A model generated the notes under the pieces. That model searched no databases and had not been told where the DNA came from. It saw nothing but the letters and a program-made list of their open reading frames with translations. From the NCBI GenBank assembly GCA_038501195.1, contig JBBPUQ010000007.1, positions 3,263,501 to 3,327,500 on the forward strand: a stretch of 64,000 nucleotides of DNA, given 5' to 3'. Within the stretch, counting starts at the first letter, position 1. Every line of letters starts with the position of its first letter. A program made the position numbers and the translations under genes. Positions 22,633-33,377 of this stretch are shown in pieces. Origin of the DNA: Nemania diffusa. Its lineage: Eukaryota > Ascomycota > Sordariomycetes > Xylariales > Xylariaceae.

Positions 22633-24581
22633 CTACAGCTTCATGCCCGACATCTTAGCGACGCGCAAGCTCTGCCTCATGCTGAGGTCGAGCATGATCT
22701 CCTCACTGCCGCCAGGGATAGCATAGGCACGCACATCGCGGTAGAGGCGCTCGACCTTGGCGCCCTGGCCGCCGCGGGAGTAGCTCAGGCCGCCGAAGAT
22801 CTGGGCGGCCTCGCGGGCGCAGAACTCGAAGGTGAGGGTGCTCTGGGCCTTGAGGCCGGCGATGGCGCCGCCGAGGCGCAGCATGGCCTCGGTCTCGCCC
22901 ATCTTCTGGCACTGGAACACGAGGTTCTCGAGCCAGCTGTGCGAGGCCTCGATCTGCCGCGCCATGTTCGCCAGCTTCATGCGGATCACCGGGTGCTCGA
23001 TCAGCTTCTTGCCGAAGGTGCGGCGCTTGTTGCCGTACTTGACTGATTCTTCGTAGCACACGCGCGAGAACCGCAGGGACTGGATGATGATGCCTATGCG
23101 CTCGTGGTTGAAGTTGGTCATGATGACTGTTGGTGGTAGTGGTTAGCTTGCAATAACGTGCCAACAGGAGGCGATAAAAGAAACGTACCCTTGAAACCCT
23201 GGTTCTCCTTGCCCAACAGGTTCTCGACTGGTACTTTGACATCCTCAAATGTGATGTATGTCGTACCGCTAGACCACACACCCTGGCAATCCATGCGCCT
23301 TGTGCTGACGCCGCCCATACTGCGCTCGATAAGCAGCAAGGAGACGCCGTTCATGCCCTCGCCACCAGTCCGGACGGCGGTGGTGAAGTAATCAGACCAG
23401 ATACCGTTGGTGATCCACTTCTTCTCGCCGTTCACGATGTAGTGCTTGCCATCCTCGGACAGCTTGGCCTCGCACGTCAAGTTGGCGACATCGCTTCCCG
23501 CATCGGGCTCGGTGATGGCGAGACAGATGCGCTTCTCGCCGGTTAGGATTCCTGGCAGGATGCGATCCTTGAGGGCCTTCTTGCCGAACTTGACCAGCGG
23601 CGGCCCGCCGATGCCAAAACCACCGATCATGTTCCAGACGAAACCGCCCGAACCAGTGCGCGATAGCTCATCGGTGATGATCATCTCGTGGAACAGATCC
23701 CATTTGTCGGGCGACACCGACTTTACGGTATTCTTGGTGTACTCTACGGGGTAATGCACGCCCAGTAGACCGGCTAAGTATCCGCGACGACCGGCCTCGA
23801 GGAAGATCTCGCGGGGCACTTCCTTCTTCTCATCCCATTCGGTAACGAAGGGCTCGATCTCGGTCTCGACCCATTCCCGGACCTCGGCGCGTAAGGCGGC
23901 GTGAGATTCATTGTAGTAAGCGGAGTGGTACTATAGATTTAATTCATTGTTAGTTACAGCTACAACCTTAATTGTGCAGTTTGAATAGACTTGATAAATA
24001 GATAAATAGGTAGATAGGTAGATGGACAGTACGTACGTTCTGATACCAGCTGGGGTCGGCAAAGGGGATCTGGGAGCCGAACTGCTCGAGAGCCTCGGCT
24101 TCTTCGGATTGCACAGGGGCGGCTTTGGCGGGCACCGGCGCTGCGAGGGTGACGGAGGGTTTCGCCTCGGGCACTGGTTCGGGCTTAGGCTCGGGCTTAG
24201 GCTTGGAATCTAAGGATCCGATCTGAAGAGAAGGCTTGTACTTCTTGAGGATGCCCTCGTTGTGGTACTTCCAGAACTGCTTCGATGCGTCTTTGCCGCC
24301 GACGCGGGCCAGGATCTTCTTGCCACCTGCAATTGGCAATTGAGTGTTAGATAAGGTTCAGCATGGCGGCGGCGGCGGCGGCGCATGCATGCATGGTTAA
24401 TTAATACTGCGCGGCCGCAATAGGATCTGCCTGCTTCAAGGCGCGTGGCATATCGCTTTCACGTACCTGGGTGGTCGTCTTGAAACTTGGTTAAATCGTA
24501 AACATCGTCGTCAACAACGATCCAGAGCGAATCGCCCTTGTTATGCGACGCGACGTCGGCTTTGCTAAACGTCTTGGACAT
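22633..24581 (-). CDS. Cytochrome b5 / acyl-CoA dehydrogenase fusion protein
   Basis: Four exons (24581-24467, 24326-24037, 23930-23189, 23126-22633) sum to 1641 nt, 546 residues. Residues 1-80 are a cytochrome b5 domain: HPGG with axial His37, split by intron 1, and His60 in FWKYHNEG. A Pro/Lys/Ala-rich linker (KPKPEPKPEPVPEAKPSV) leads to an acyl-CoA dehydrogenase. It shows ITEPDAGSDVANL (FAD-binding signature), GEKKWITNGIWSDYF, the flavin-binding loop YGNKRRTFGKKL, REAAQIFGGLSY, and a C-terminal RDVRAYAIPGGSEEIM. Proteins of this layout are known in fungi. The heme domain probably exchanges electrons with the flavin or its partner during oxidation of an unusual acyl-CoA. No peroxisomal SKL-type tail is present (ends SGMKL). 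It stands alone on its strand. Confidence 0.9.
23996..24025. repeat. GATA/AGATAG microsatellite in intron 2 of the b5-ACAD gene
   Basis: Imperfect tandem GATAAATA and GATAGGTA units inside the 106-bp second intron (23931-24036). Intron 1 (24327-24466) also holds a short GGC triplet run near 24365-24383 followed by GCAT units. Both are non-coding and may be length-variable. Confidence 0.6.
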
Positions 24582-26301
24582 GGTTGTGAATCAAGATAGA
24601 ATGTCGCGAGTTGACGGGGTGCCAGGTATAAAGTATGAAGATTAAAAGGACAAAAAGTCTATCTGGCTGAAGGAAGAATGGGAGAAATAGTGAAATAGAA
24701 AAATAGTAAGATGAGTTCACTGTCAATTCGTTCCCTGGCCAGTTTTATTACAGAGCTGGACTATGTACCATGACGAAGCTCGGTTCCCATTTTCACATGC
24801 CGCAAACAGCACCCGCTACTACCTACGGTATGTATGAAGCGCCCACGCCTCGATACAGTACCCATTTCTGTACTACATTATGTACCTAGGCAGGTACCAC
24901 GAGTCACGAGCCACCTATTCTATTGCTGACAGTCAGAGCCTCACTGCATACAAACCCCACAAAGCCATTTCCCCCGAAAGTCGAGAAACCCAATTTCCGG
25001 GGTTTCGTGGGGTAGTAAAGCAATCATCTCGATGCTCAATGGCTAGTTACCAAAATAGTGGACGGGTACCATTTGGTCGTCTGCTCAGCCCTTTCAGCCA
25101 TTTGGCATGTGATGCCCTCTAATAATATAGCGCCGGTAATAGTACTATGCCGTAAAAAATAGCATGTTAGAGCAACGTGCAGGTGATGTCATGTAACAGC
25201 TATCTAACCCAAATTCGGCCTGTGCCAGCTAGCTCCCAATAGGTCCTACCAACGGAGTTACCGAGGCATGTTCACTGCCCGACTGACAGGACAGTGGGGA
25301 TATAGTATATGTACCGTGCTAATCATACCTACGGTCCCGAGTCTAGGGAGAAGGATTAACTATGTAGGTAGGTTAGGTAGCTGCGTAGCAAGCCTCTCAC
25401 TACTTTATTCCTGCGTGCATCGCGTTCATCATATTATAGGAATTCGAACATTCCATGCTTCTCATCGCATTCTTGATCTGAATTCGGTACAGCAGCAGTC
25501 TTTCATGAACATTCGAAGATTCTCTTTACGTACATCGCGGATTAAATATAATATACATACCTTTTGTATTGCCATCCTACATCCATGTGCACTATCGCGT
25601 CGCTGTCGGCGTCGGCGACGAGGTGTTGATAGTATGAACGTTACCCCCGTTGAACTCCCTGAGGTGAAACTTACTACACCTCAACTCGCATGCCTAGAAT
25701 ATGTAGGCCTCCCAATTCTGCAGGGCTCCTTAGGCGCTCACGCTAGAAACGGCTACTGGACAGGGTCGCTAACCATGCCAAGATGTATTTATATAGCTTA
25801 CCGCCTTGTGATATGACCTAGATGGTCTAGTGTTCAGGTTTGTCGGGTTCAAGCTTCGTACCTATGTGATATTCACTATTGTTCGATTGGTAACGTTCGA
25901 ACCTAGATACAACTGTTAGTAAAAGAGTGTTGATATTACTATCGATCTAGGGACCATACACTATCTAGATTTTGAACCTTCTCTTGCCCCGGCTTGATGA
26001 TCTTATACTCCCAGTGGCTAAGGCGGACATGGGGCCTCGCGTTGTGGCTACGCTGGCAATCCCCCTGTTTCATTTATTTCATGGCAGGCTCCCTCAGCAT
26101 CATCACTCACGCTATACTTGAAGTATCGTCCCCAGAGCAAAAGGAAATAAGAAAAATGAGAGGATGCATAGAAGACGATACCCAGTTTCTACATACTTTC
26201 CTCTCAGCCTCTTCCGATTATAACAATTCAAAGTACTCCTGTTGTTGGTAATTCCAGAATCCAGGCCGCATAGATTGATAAGTGCCAGCAACACCAACAG
26301 A
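24582..26301. other. Divergent intergenic region between b5-ACAD and HET genes
   Basis: 1.7 kb holding the promoters of both neighbours. Several open frames occur, but none shows recognisable protein sequence or the codon bias of adjacent genes. A T-loop-like GGTTCAAGC near 25846 is not part of a foldable tRNA. Confidence 0.45.
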
Positions 26302-28149
26302 ATGAGACTCCTTAATGCCCACACTCGTGAAATCCATAATTTCCCCTCCTTAGATGGAATCGACGAGTTCGCAATTTTGTCTCATACCTGGGGTCTTGAA
26401 GAAGTTACTCTACAGGACTGGCAAAGCTTGTCTGCAGCCGAACTTGCACTGAAAGAAGGCTATCGCAAGATCGATTATTGCTGCAAACAAGCTATCCAAG
26501 ATGGCTACGAATGGATGTGGATCGACACATGTTGTATAGACAAGAGCAGCAGTGCCGAGCTCTCTGAGGCCATCAACTCCATGTTCCAATGGTACCAAGA
26601 CGCTGCCATTTGCTATGCGCATTTAACAGATGTCCCCGACGATACCAGCCAAGACTCCCTCTTAGCCGCATTATCGGCAAGTCGATGGTTCACCAGGGGT
26701 TGGACTCTACAAGAATTGCTTGCCTCTTCGAACATTGTCTTCTACACTGATAATTGGGAAACTTTGACCACGAAACTCGCCTCGGTTGAAATCTTGTCCA
26801 CCATTACAGGCATAGACAGAGAATATCTTGAGGGGGCTCCTCTCGAAGCAGCTAGTGCGGCAAAGCGGATGTCATGGGCTGCTAGTAGGGAAACTACTCG
26901 CATAGAAGACATCGCTTATTGTCTTCTCGGTATTTTCGACGTCAATATGCCATTGATTTATGGTGAAGGCAAAAAGGCGTTCAAACGACTACAAGAAGAA
27001 ATTATGAAGGCCAACCCAGAAGATCACACCCTTTTCGCCTGGGGAAATGTTGCAGAAAAAATGACAGATATCCCCTATGTCCTCGCCGATAAAAAGAAAG
27101 CCATCGAACTAGAAGAGATACCATGGGACGCTTCCAAGATAGCCCAGCCCCTCTCGGGCCTCCTAGCCGAGTCGCCGGCTGACTTCAAGGACTCGGGTGG
27201 TTTTATAATCTCTAACATCGCTACTAAATTCTACAAGCACGCGCCCCAAGGTGTCATCACATCCCTCCCTCAGATCCAGGATAAGAATATCCGACTCCAG
27301 CTGCCAATTCATTACAATCGCTATCAAGTCGAATGCTACTGGAAGCAGCCTCAGATCGCCACGCTGCGCAACGTCGCCGTAGCCATCTTGCTCTGCTGCC
27401 ACGAGAAGTCCCCCAATTTCCTCCCCGGGATCCTGCTCCGCAGCTGCGGCGGGCGGTCTTCCTTCAACCGCACGCGGGAGATTTGCGTTCGCTACAACTT
27501 ACTCCCCGTGTCCATCAAACCCGCCATCTTCAACTACCGCGAAATGCTCAACATCGGGCCGCCGCGACAAGTGCGCGTCGCGCCCGGCGACGTCATGCTC
27601 CGGCGGTATGTATGGGACAGCGACACCGTGGGAATGGGATGGCGCAGCACCCTCGCGAGCCAGGCGATCCCGGAGGGCGTCGTGAATATGTGCGGGGTCA
27701 AGGACGGGCCAATCTGTTTCTTGTTCAACCGCAACTGTCAGGTGTCCTGTCGACACGGCTTTGCTTTGAAGTTGGAACGAATCGAGAGAGATGGCGAGTC
27801 GATGGCTGGTATATCTGTGTCCATAATCCCACTGGATATCGGACCCCCAGAGAAAGCCAAGTTCGAGCCGATAAAACCAGACTTTGGTCTCAAGTGGAAT
27901 CCTCGCAGCCAATGCATACGCGCCGAAGTCCTTCCTGAGTTTGGAAAGGTCTTGAAAATGCCGTCGGATACGATTGACTTTGATATCCTCCCCTTCCCTG
28001 TCATTACAATCAAAGCTGAGAGAATATTGATGCACGCGAAGGGCAGTGCGGCCGATGCGTTCGTCGATGTGTTGGACGTCGTAGTTACGGAAAGAATGTT
28101 ACCTTATTACCCTAGGGATAAGCAAGAGATTCACGAAAAGAATCATTAG
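26302..28149 (+). CDS. HET-domain protein (heterokaryon incompatibility family)
   Basis: An intronless frame of 615 residues from ATG 26302 (MRLLNAHTREIHNF, the usual start of this family; an in-frame ATG 60 bp upstream is less likely). The HET domain fills about the first 250 residues: AILSHTWGLEEVTLQDW, IDYCCKQAIQDGYEWMWIDT, CCIDKSSSAELSEAINSMFQ, then ASRWFTRGWTLQELLAS and IEDIAYCLLGIFDVNMPLIY. HET domains trigger regulated cell death on non-self recognition or after partner activation. The C-terminal 350 residues are beta-rich and carry no NACHT or repeat domain, as in many short HET proteins. It sits just left of the transposon island. Confidence 0.92.
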   Translation: MRLLNAHTREIHNFPSLDGIDEFAILSHTWGLEEVTLQDWQSLSAAELALKEGYRKIDYCCKQAIQDGYEWMWIDTCCIDKSSSAELSEAINSMFQWYQDAAICYAHLTDVPDDTSQDSLLAALSASRWFTRGWTLQELLASSNIVFYTDNWETLTTKLASVEILSTITGIDREYLEGAPLEAASAAKRMSWAASRETTRIEDIAYCLLGIFDVNMPLIYGEGKKAFKRLQEEIMKANPEDHTLFAWGNVAEKMTDIPYVLADKKKAIELEEIPWDASKIAQPLSGLLAESPADFKDSGGFIISNIATKFYKHAPQGVITSLPQIQDKNIRLQLPIHYNRYQVECYWKQPQIATLRNVAVAILLCCHEKSPNFLPGILLRSCGGRSSFNRTREICVRYNLLPVSIKPAIFNYREMLNIGPPRQVRVAPGDVMLRRYVWDSDTVGMGWRSTLASQAIPEGVVNMCGVKDGPICFLFNRNCQVSCRHGFALKLERIERDGESMAGISVSIIPLDIGPPEKAKFEPIKPDFGLKWNPRSQCIRAEVLPEFGKVLKMPSDTIDFDILPFPVITIKAERILMHAKGSAADAFVDVLDVVVTERMLPYYPRDKQEIHEKNH

Positions 28150-28587
28150 AGGATGTCTGCAGGCGAAATTGAAGGCTCCGTTCATCTTCCCGGACAATAT
28201 CACGACCAGGATGCGATATGCTACTAATGCGCCGCCTCTAGAGTATATAATGGATACTTTTGATATATAACATCTTCTTTTTTCTCGGTCATTCACCGAT
28301 CAATGCTTATTAGCATTACACCGCGGCGGTGAGTCCGTTCTTCTAGTTAAACATCTGCATGCTAATAAATCTATAGACCATCTACAGCTACGATGTTGAG
28401 TCGAGTTCTATTGAGCATGTGCAATGATAAGCTCATATCTTACGTGCTGGGCTTGACTACGCGTCGTAATAGTTTTCCAATTGATCCTACTCATAATCGC
28501 AACAGGATTTGGCTCATCTACTAATCGACATGATACGATCAGCTGGGAAATTTAACTATTGGTTCTTTAGCCGATCAATACAGCATC
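28150..28587. other. Spacer up to the transposon island
   Basis: 440 bp of ordinary base composition following the HET gene. The last five bases (28583-28587, GCATC) are the left target-site copy of the outer retrotransposon. No RIP-like base shift is seen here. Confidence 0.5.
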
Positions 28588-28790
28588 TGTTAGATATATA
28601 GGGGGTAAATTAGGCCCTGTATTTTAGGTGCTGGAAGGCTCTAACCAGAAAGGGGTACCTTCTGTTTCAGGGGGTTCCACCCATGTACCTATTTTGTATG
28701 CTAGAAAAAAATCTCTTAAAACAGTAGTAATACACAACAACAATAATTATACCAATTAATTCAATTAATCTAAAAAGCTTATTTCTAACA
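28588..28790. repeat. Left LTR of the RIP-degraded element
   Basis: 203 bp. Its outer part (first about 130 bp) keeps Gs and Cs, e.g. GGGGGTAAATTAGGCCC. Its inner end has acquired T and A where the right copy keeps C and G. Confidence 0.9.
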
Positions 28791-31704
28791 ATTAAAAGTT
28801 TTATATGTTTTTTAAGCTTAAAACTAAAACTATTTATAACGAAATAATAGTTTAATCAATTAAATAAAATAGTTAATAATAATTTTACTTTTTTTGTTAA
28901 ATAAAAAAACTTTTATTAATAAAATAAAAAGTTTTTAATAAAAATATTATAACTAAAAATTAAAAAGTTTATTTAATATAAAAATAAAACTTTTTAAATT
29001 ATAAAGCTTTTAAAACTTAATTTTACTAACTATTTTTATAATTTTATAAATTAATTTAAATTAATATAAAAAACTTTATTTATAATTTTATAAATAAAAA
29101 AAAATAATAATAAATTTATTATAAAAATTATAAATTTTATAATTAAAAAAAAAACAGTTTTTAATATTAATTAAAATATTTATATTTATATAAATAAAAA
29201 ATATAACAAATATTATTATTAAATAAAAAAATTATAAAAGTAAATAATTTTTATTATTTTTTAAAAATATAAATATATTATTATAAAAAATAAAAAATTT
29301 ATTAATTAATAATATAACTTTTTATAAAAAATAAAAAGCTATATAATATTTTTTTTTTAAATTAACTTATAAAAAAAATATATAATTTTAATAAAAAAGC
29401 TTTTTAATAAAATATTTAAAAATTTATTAATTTAAGCTTTTTTTTAAATAAATATAATAAATAAAACTATTAAATATAATAACTTTAATTTTAAAAATAT
29501 TTATTTTATAATAATTAATTTAAAAAAAGCTTTTTTAGTAATTTTATTTAAATAAATAATTATTTTAATAATTAATTATATAAAAGTTATATAAAATAAA
29601 AAAATAATATATAAAAAAATTAAAACAAAATTTTAAAAATATATATTTTATTAAAAGTTTTTATTAAAAGCTAAAAAAATAATAAAAAGTTTTTTTGCTA
29701 TTATTTTTAGTAATAAAAAATTAAAAAAAAATTTAAATAAAGTTTTTAATAAAACTAAAAAATTTTAAAATAAAAAAAAACTTCAAAAAAAAATCAAGCA
29801 AATTTAATAGTTTAAAAAAAAAAAAACAAATTATTAACATTTTAAAAAAAACTATAATTAAATATTAATTTTTAAAATAGCTTTTTTTATATAATATATA
29901 AAATAAACTATTATTTTTAATAATTATATTAATATTTTTTTTTTAAAATAATTTTTAATAACTAGTTTATAAGTTTAAAAGTTAAAATTTTAATTAAAAA
30001 AAACTTTAAAAAAAATTTAAAACTAGCAAAAAAAATTAAAATTAAAAAATAAAAAATTAATAAAAAAAAAACAAACAAAACTTTTTAATTAATTAAAAAA
30101 GTAATAAAAATTATATTTATATATTTTATTTATAATAATAAAATAGTTTATTTATTAAAAAATTTAATTATTTTAAACTTAAATGTTAATATATATATAT
30201 TTAATAAAATAAATTAATTTTATAATATTTAAACTATTAATTTAAAAAATTATATATATATTAAAAACTTTATTTTTTTAATTTTAGTTTATAAAAATAT
30301 AAATATTAAATTTTAAAAATTAAAAAAATTAAAAATAATAAAATTATATAATATAGTTTATATTAAAAAAATTATTATTAATTTAATATTTTTAAAAATA
30401 TTAAATAAATAAAAAATTTAATAAAATAATAAATTTACAAATAATATTTTATATTAATTTAATAGTTTAATTTTTTATAAATTTTAAAACTAATTTAATT
30501 AATTTATAATTAAATATTTATTTTTATTAATTAATTGTAATATTTTTTATATAAAAAAAAACTTTATAATTTTATATATAAAAAAAAATATTTTAAAAAA
30601 AGATTTAATTAAATAATATTTATAATTAAAATATTTTAATATTAAACTTTTAAACTATTTAATAAATTAAATTTTTAAAATTAAAATTAAAAAATTATTA
30701 AATAATTAAATTAAAATTAAAAACTATAAAAAATATATAAAAAAAAAAATTATAAAATAAATTAATAAATTTTTTAAAAAAATATTTATAAAAATAAAAA
30801 AAAAAATTACTATTAATTTTTATATTTTTATAAAAAATTATAAAAGTTTTATAAACTTTATATTTATTACAAACTAATTTTTAAATATTTGTTTTAATTA
30901 TTATTTTAAAAATCGATTTTATTATTATATTTAAAAAATATTATTATATTTTTTAAATTAAATTAAAATATATTAATAATTAAAAATAACTATAATAAAA
31001 ATAAACAAAAAAATTATTAAAAGTTTAATTTTTAAAAAATAGCTTTAAAAAAATTATAATATATAAATAAAGTTTTTTATATTATATATATAAATATAAA
31101 ATAAAAATATTAAATATATTAAACAATTTATTAAAAAAAAAACTAAAATTATAAAAATAAATATAAAACTATTTTAATATTTATAATTTAAAATTATTAA
31201 AACAATAATTTATTTTTATAATTAAATATTTAAATAGTTTTTAAACTAAAAGTTTTTTTATAAATATTTTTATTTTTTTATTATATTAAAAAATAAAATA
31301 ATAAACAATTATTAACTTTATTTAATATATTTAAAAATATTTAGTTATAAAATATATATAATAACTATATAAATTAAAAAAAAACAGAAAAAAAATTAAA
31401 AGTTTGATTTTAAAACTTTTATAAACTTTTTTATTAGTTATAATTTTTTTAATATATATTATATTTAATATTTTTAAATTAATAAAATTATAAAAATTAA
31501 AAATATTATTTTTAATAAAAAAGTTATTTTTAATAGTAATATAAACTTTTTAAAAAATAATTTTTTAAATATAAATTTAAATATTATAAAAAATTTATTA
31601 TAAAATATTTAAATAAAAAAACTTTTTAATTTAATTATTAAAAAATTATATAAAAAAATAAAAAAAACTATATTTTTATTAATAAATATTAATTTAAAAA
31701 ATAT

Positions 31705-31739
<35 letters not shown>

Positions 31740-32745
31740 AAAAATATTTAAAATAATAATTAAAAAATTTAATTATTTTTTATTAAATTTATTATAAAAA
31801 CTTTATTTTATTTTTTTATATAAAATAATATTATAAGTTATTTTTTATATTTTTATTAAATTAATTAGTTAAAAAGTTAACTTTTTTAAAAATTTAATAA
31901 ATTAAAAATTTAATTTTTATATTAAAATAATATTTTATAAAAACTATTAAAAAGCTATATTTAATTTTAAATATTTAAATATTATAATAAAAATATATAA
32001 TAAATTAATTATAAAAGCTATAAAAATTAAATTAATAAAACATTTTTATTATTATTTTAAAAAAAATTAAAATAATAAAAAAAAAGTAATTAATTTATTA
32101 AAAAAGTTAATAATAAAACTAAAAAAAAAGCTATTAATTAATTAAAAAAACTTATTATTATTATTATAATTTTATAAAAATTTAAAAATATATTTAATAA
32201 AAAATTTATTTATTAAAATAAAAAAAGTTTATTTAATTAATTATAAAAAAATAAAGTTTTAAATAAAAATTAATTTTATTAAAACAAAAAAAAAGCTTTT
32301 TTTTAATTATATATAAATTTATATATATAAATTTAATAAAAAAAAAAATTTTTAAAAATATAAAACAAAATTAATAATTTATAAAAATTAATAGTTTTTT
32401 AATAAATAAAAAAAAATTTATATTTTTATTTTAATTAAAAAGTTTTTTAAAATATTAATAATTATTATAATTAAATTTAATTTTAAATTTAAATAATATA
32501 ATATTATAAATATTTTTATAAATATTAAATTAAATAAAAAAATTTATATAAAAATACTTTTAAATTATAAAAAACTTTTGATAGTTTTATAATTTTTTAA
32601 AATATTATATAATTTATAAAAATTATTATTTTTATAATAAAAAAAACTAATAAATTTATTAAAAAAAATAAAATTTTTATTAATTTTTTATAAACTTTAT
32701 TATTATATTAAAAATAATATTTTAATTTTTATTTATATTAATAAT
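28791..32745. repeat. Near-pure A/T block, left interior of the RIP-degraded element
   Basis: About 4 kb in which C and G are nearly absent. Remaining GC pairs sit mostly in CpT/ApG steps (AGCTTT, AACTTT, AAAGTT). There is an A-run of about 27 bases near 31,710. No open frame with protein character survives. Its sharp start at the LTR and the matching block on the other side of the copia insertion show it is mutated retrotransposon interior. Confidence 0.85.
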
Positions 32746-32750
32746 ATAAT

Positions 32751-33058
32751 TGTTGGACCAATGACCTGACAGGACCTGTACGTACGCACTAGGTGCGTAC
32801 GACCAGGACCTGAACCAGGACCCTTATCAGGTAACCGAATAGATAAGGAATACAGGGACCCACTGGGATCCACAGGACCCACAGGTCCCACGCACACACA
32901 CATGTAAATAACCTGCGTACGACCCTTCTGGTCGTACTTCCCTTTGTAGAATACACACACGAATCAATACAGAACCTTAGGACCTGGAAACAGACCCCAA
33001 ACCCCACGGATTACTCCGAATCCTCTTGTGTACGTACGTACGAAGAGTTCCACCAACA
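32751..33058 (+). repeat. 5' LTR of the copia element
   Basis: 308 bp, begins TGTTGGACC and ends CCACCAACA. Identical to the 3' copy by base-by-base reading. Carries five CGTACG hexamers, including the TACGTACGTACG run near its 3' end. Its last bases take part in the perfect palindrome CACTGATCAGTG (33057-33068) that continues into the internal region. Confidence 0.95.
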
Positions 33059-33377
33059 CTGATCAGTGATTGCGGGACGCGATCACAGATTAGCAAAGTG
33101 AAGAGGCGGAGACCGGTTATTGTCAAGAATAACCTCCGTGCTACATCCTTTTTCCTTTCGTACGAGAAGTGGATTACCATTCTCGTCGATTGGCTGAAGA
33201 CGCGTTGAATTGACCGTCGGACGAACAAGGCCTAACTATCGTAGAGTTGAAGTTTCCTCTGCAATAGTCTGGTTGACCCTCGTACGAAGATCAACAAGAC
33301 TGTGAGCCATTTCACACACCTACCCTTCCGACTACCCTACCTACCCTACAACCCCTACCCTCCTACCTTCCACAATC

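Noticed and set aside
25268..25816. 182-codon open frame between b5-ACAD and HET genes
   Set aside because: No domain, odd composition and codon use unlike neighbours; it lies in an intergenic region rich in TAGGTA words.
25825..25870. tRNA-like stretch with TGGTCTAGTG and GGTTCAAGC
   Set aside because: Spacing between the A-box-like and B-box-like words is too short and no acceptor or anticodon stem can be paired.
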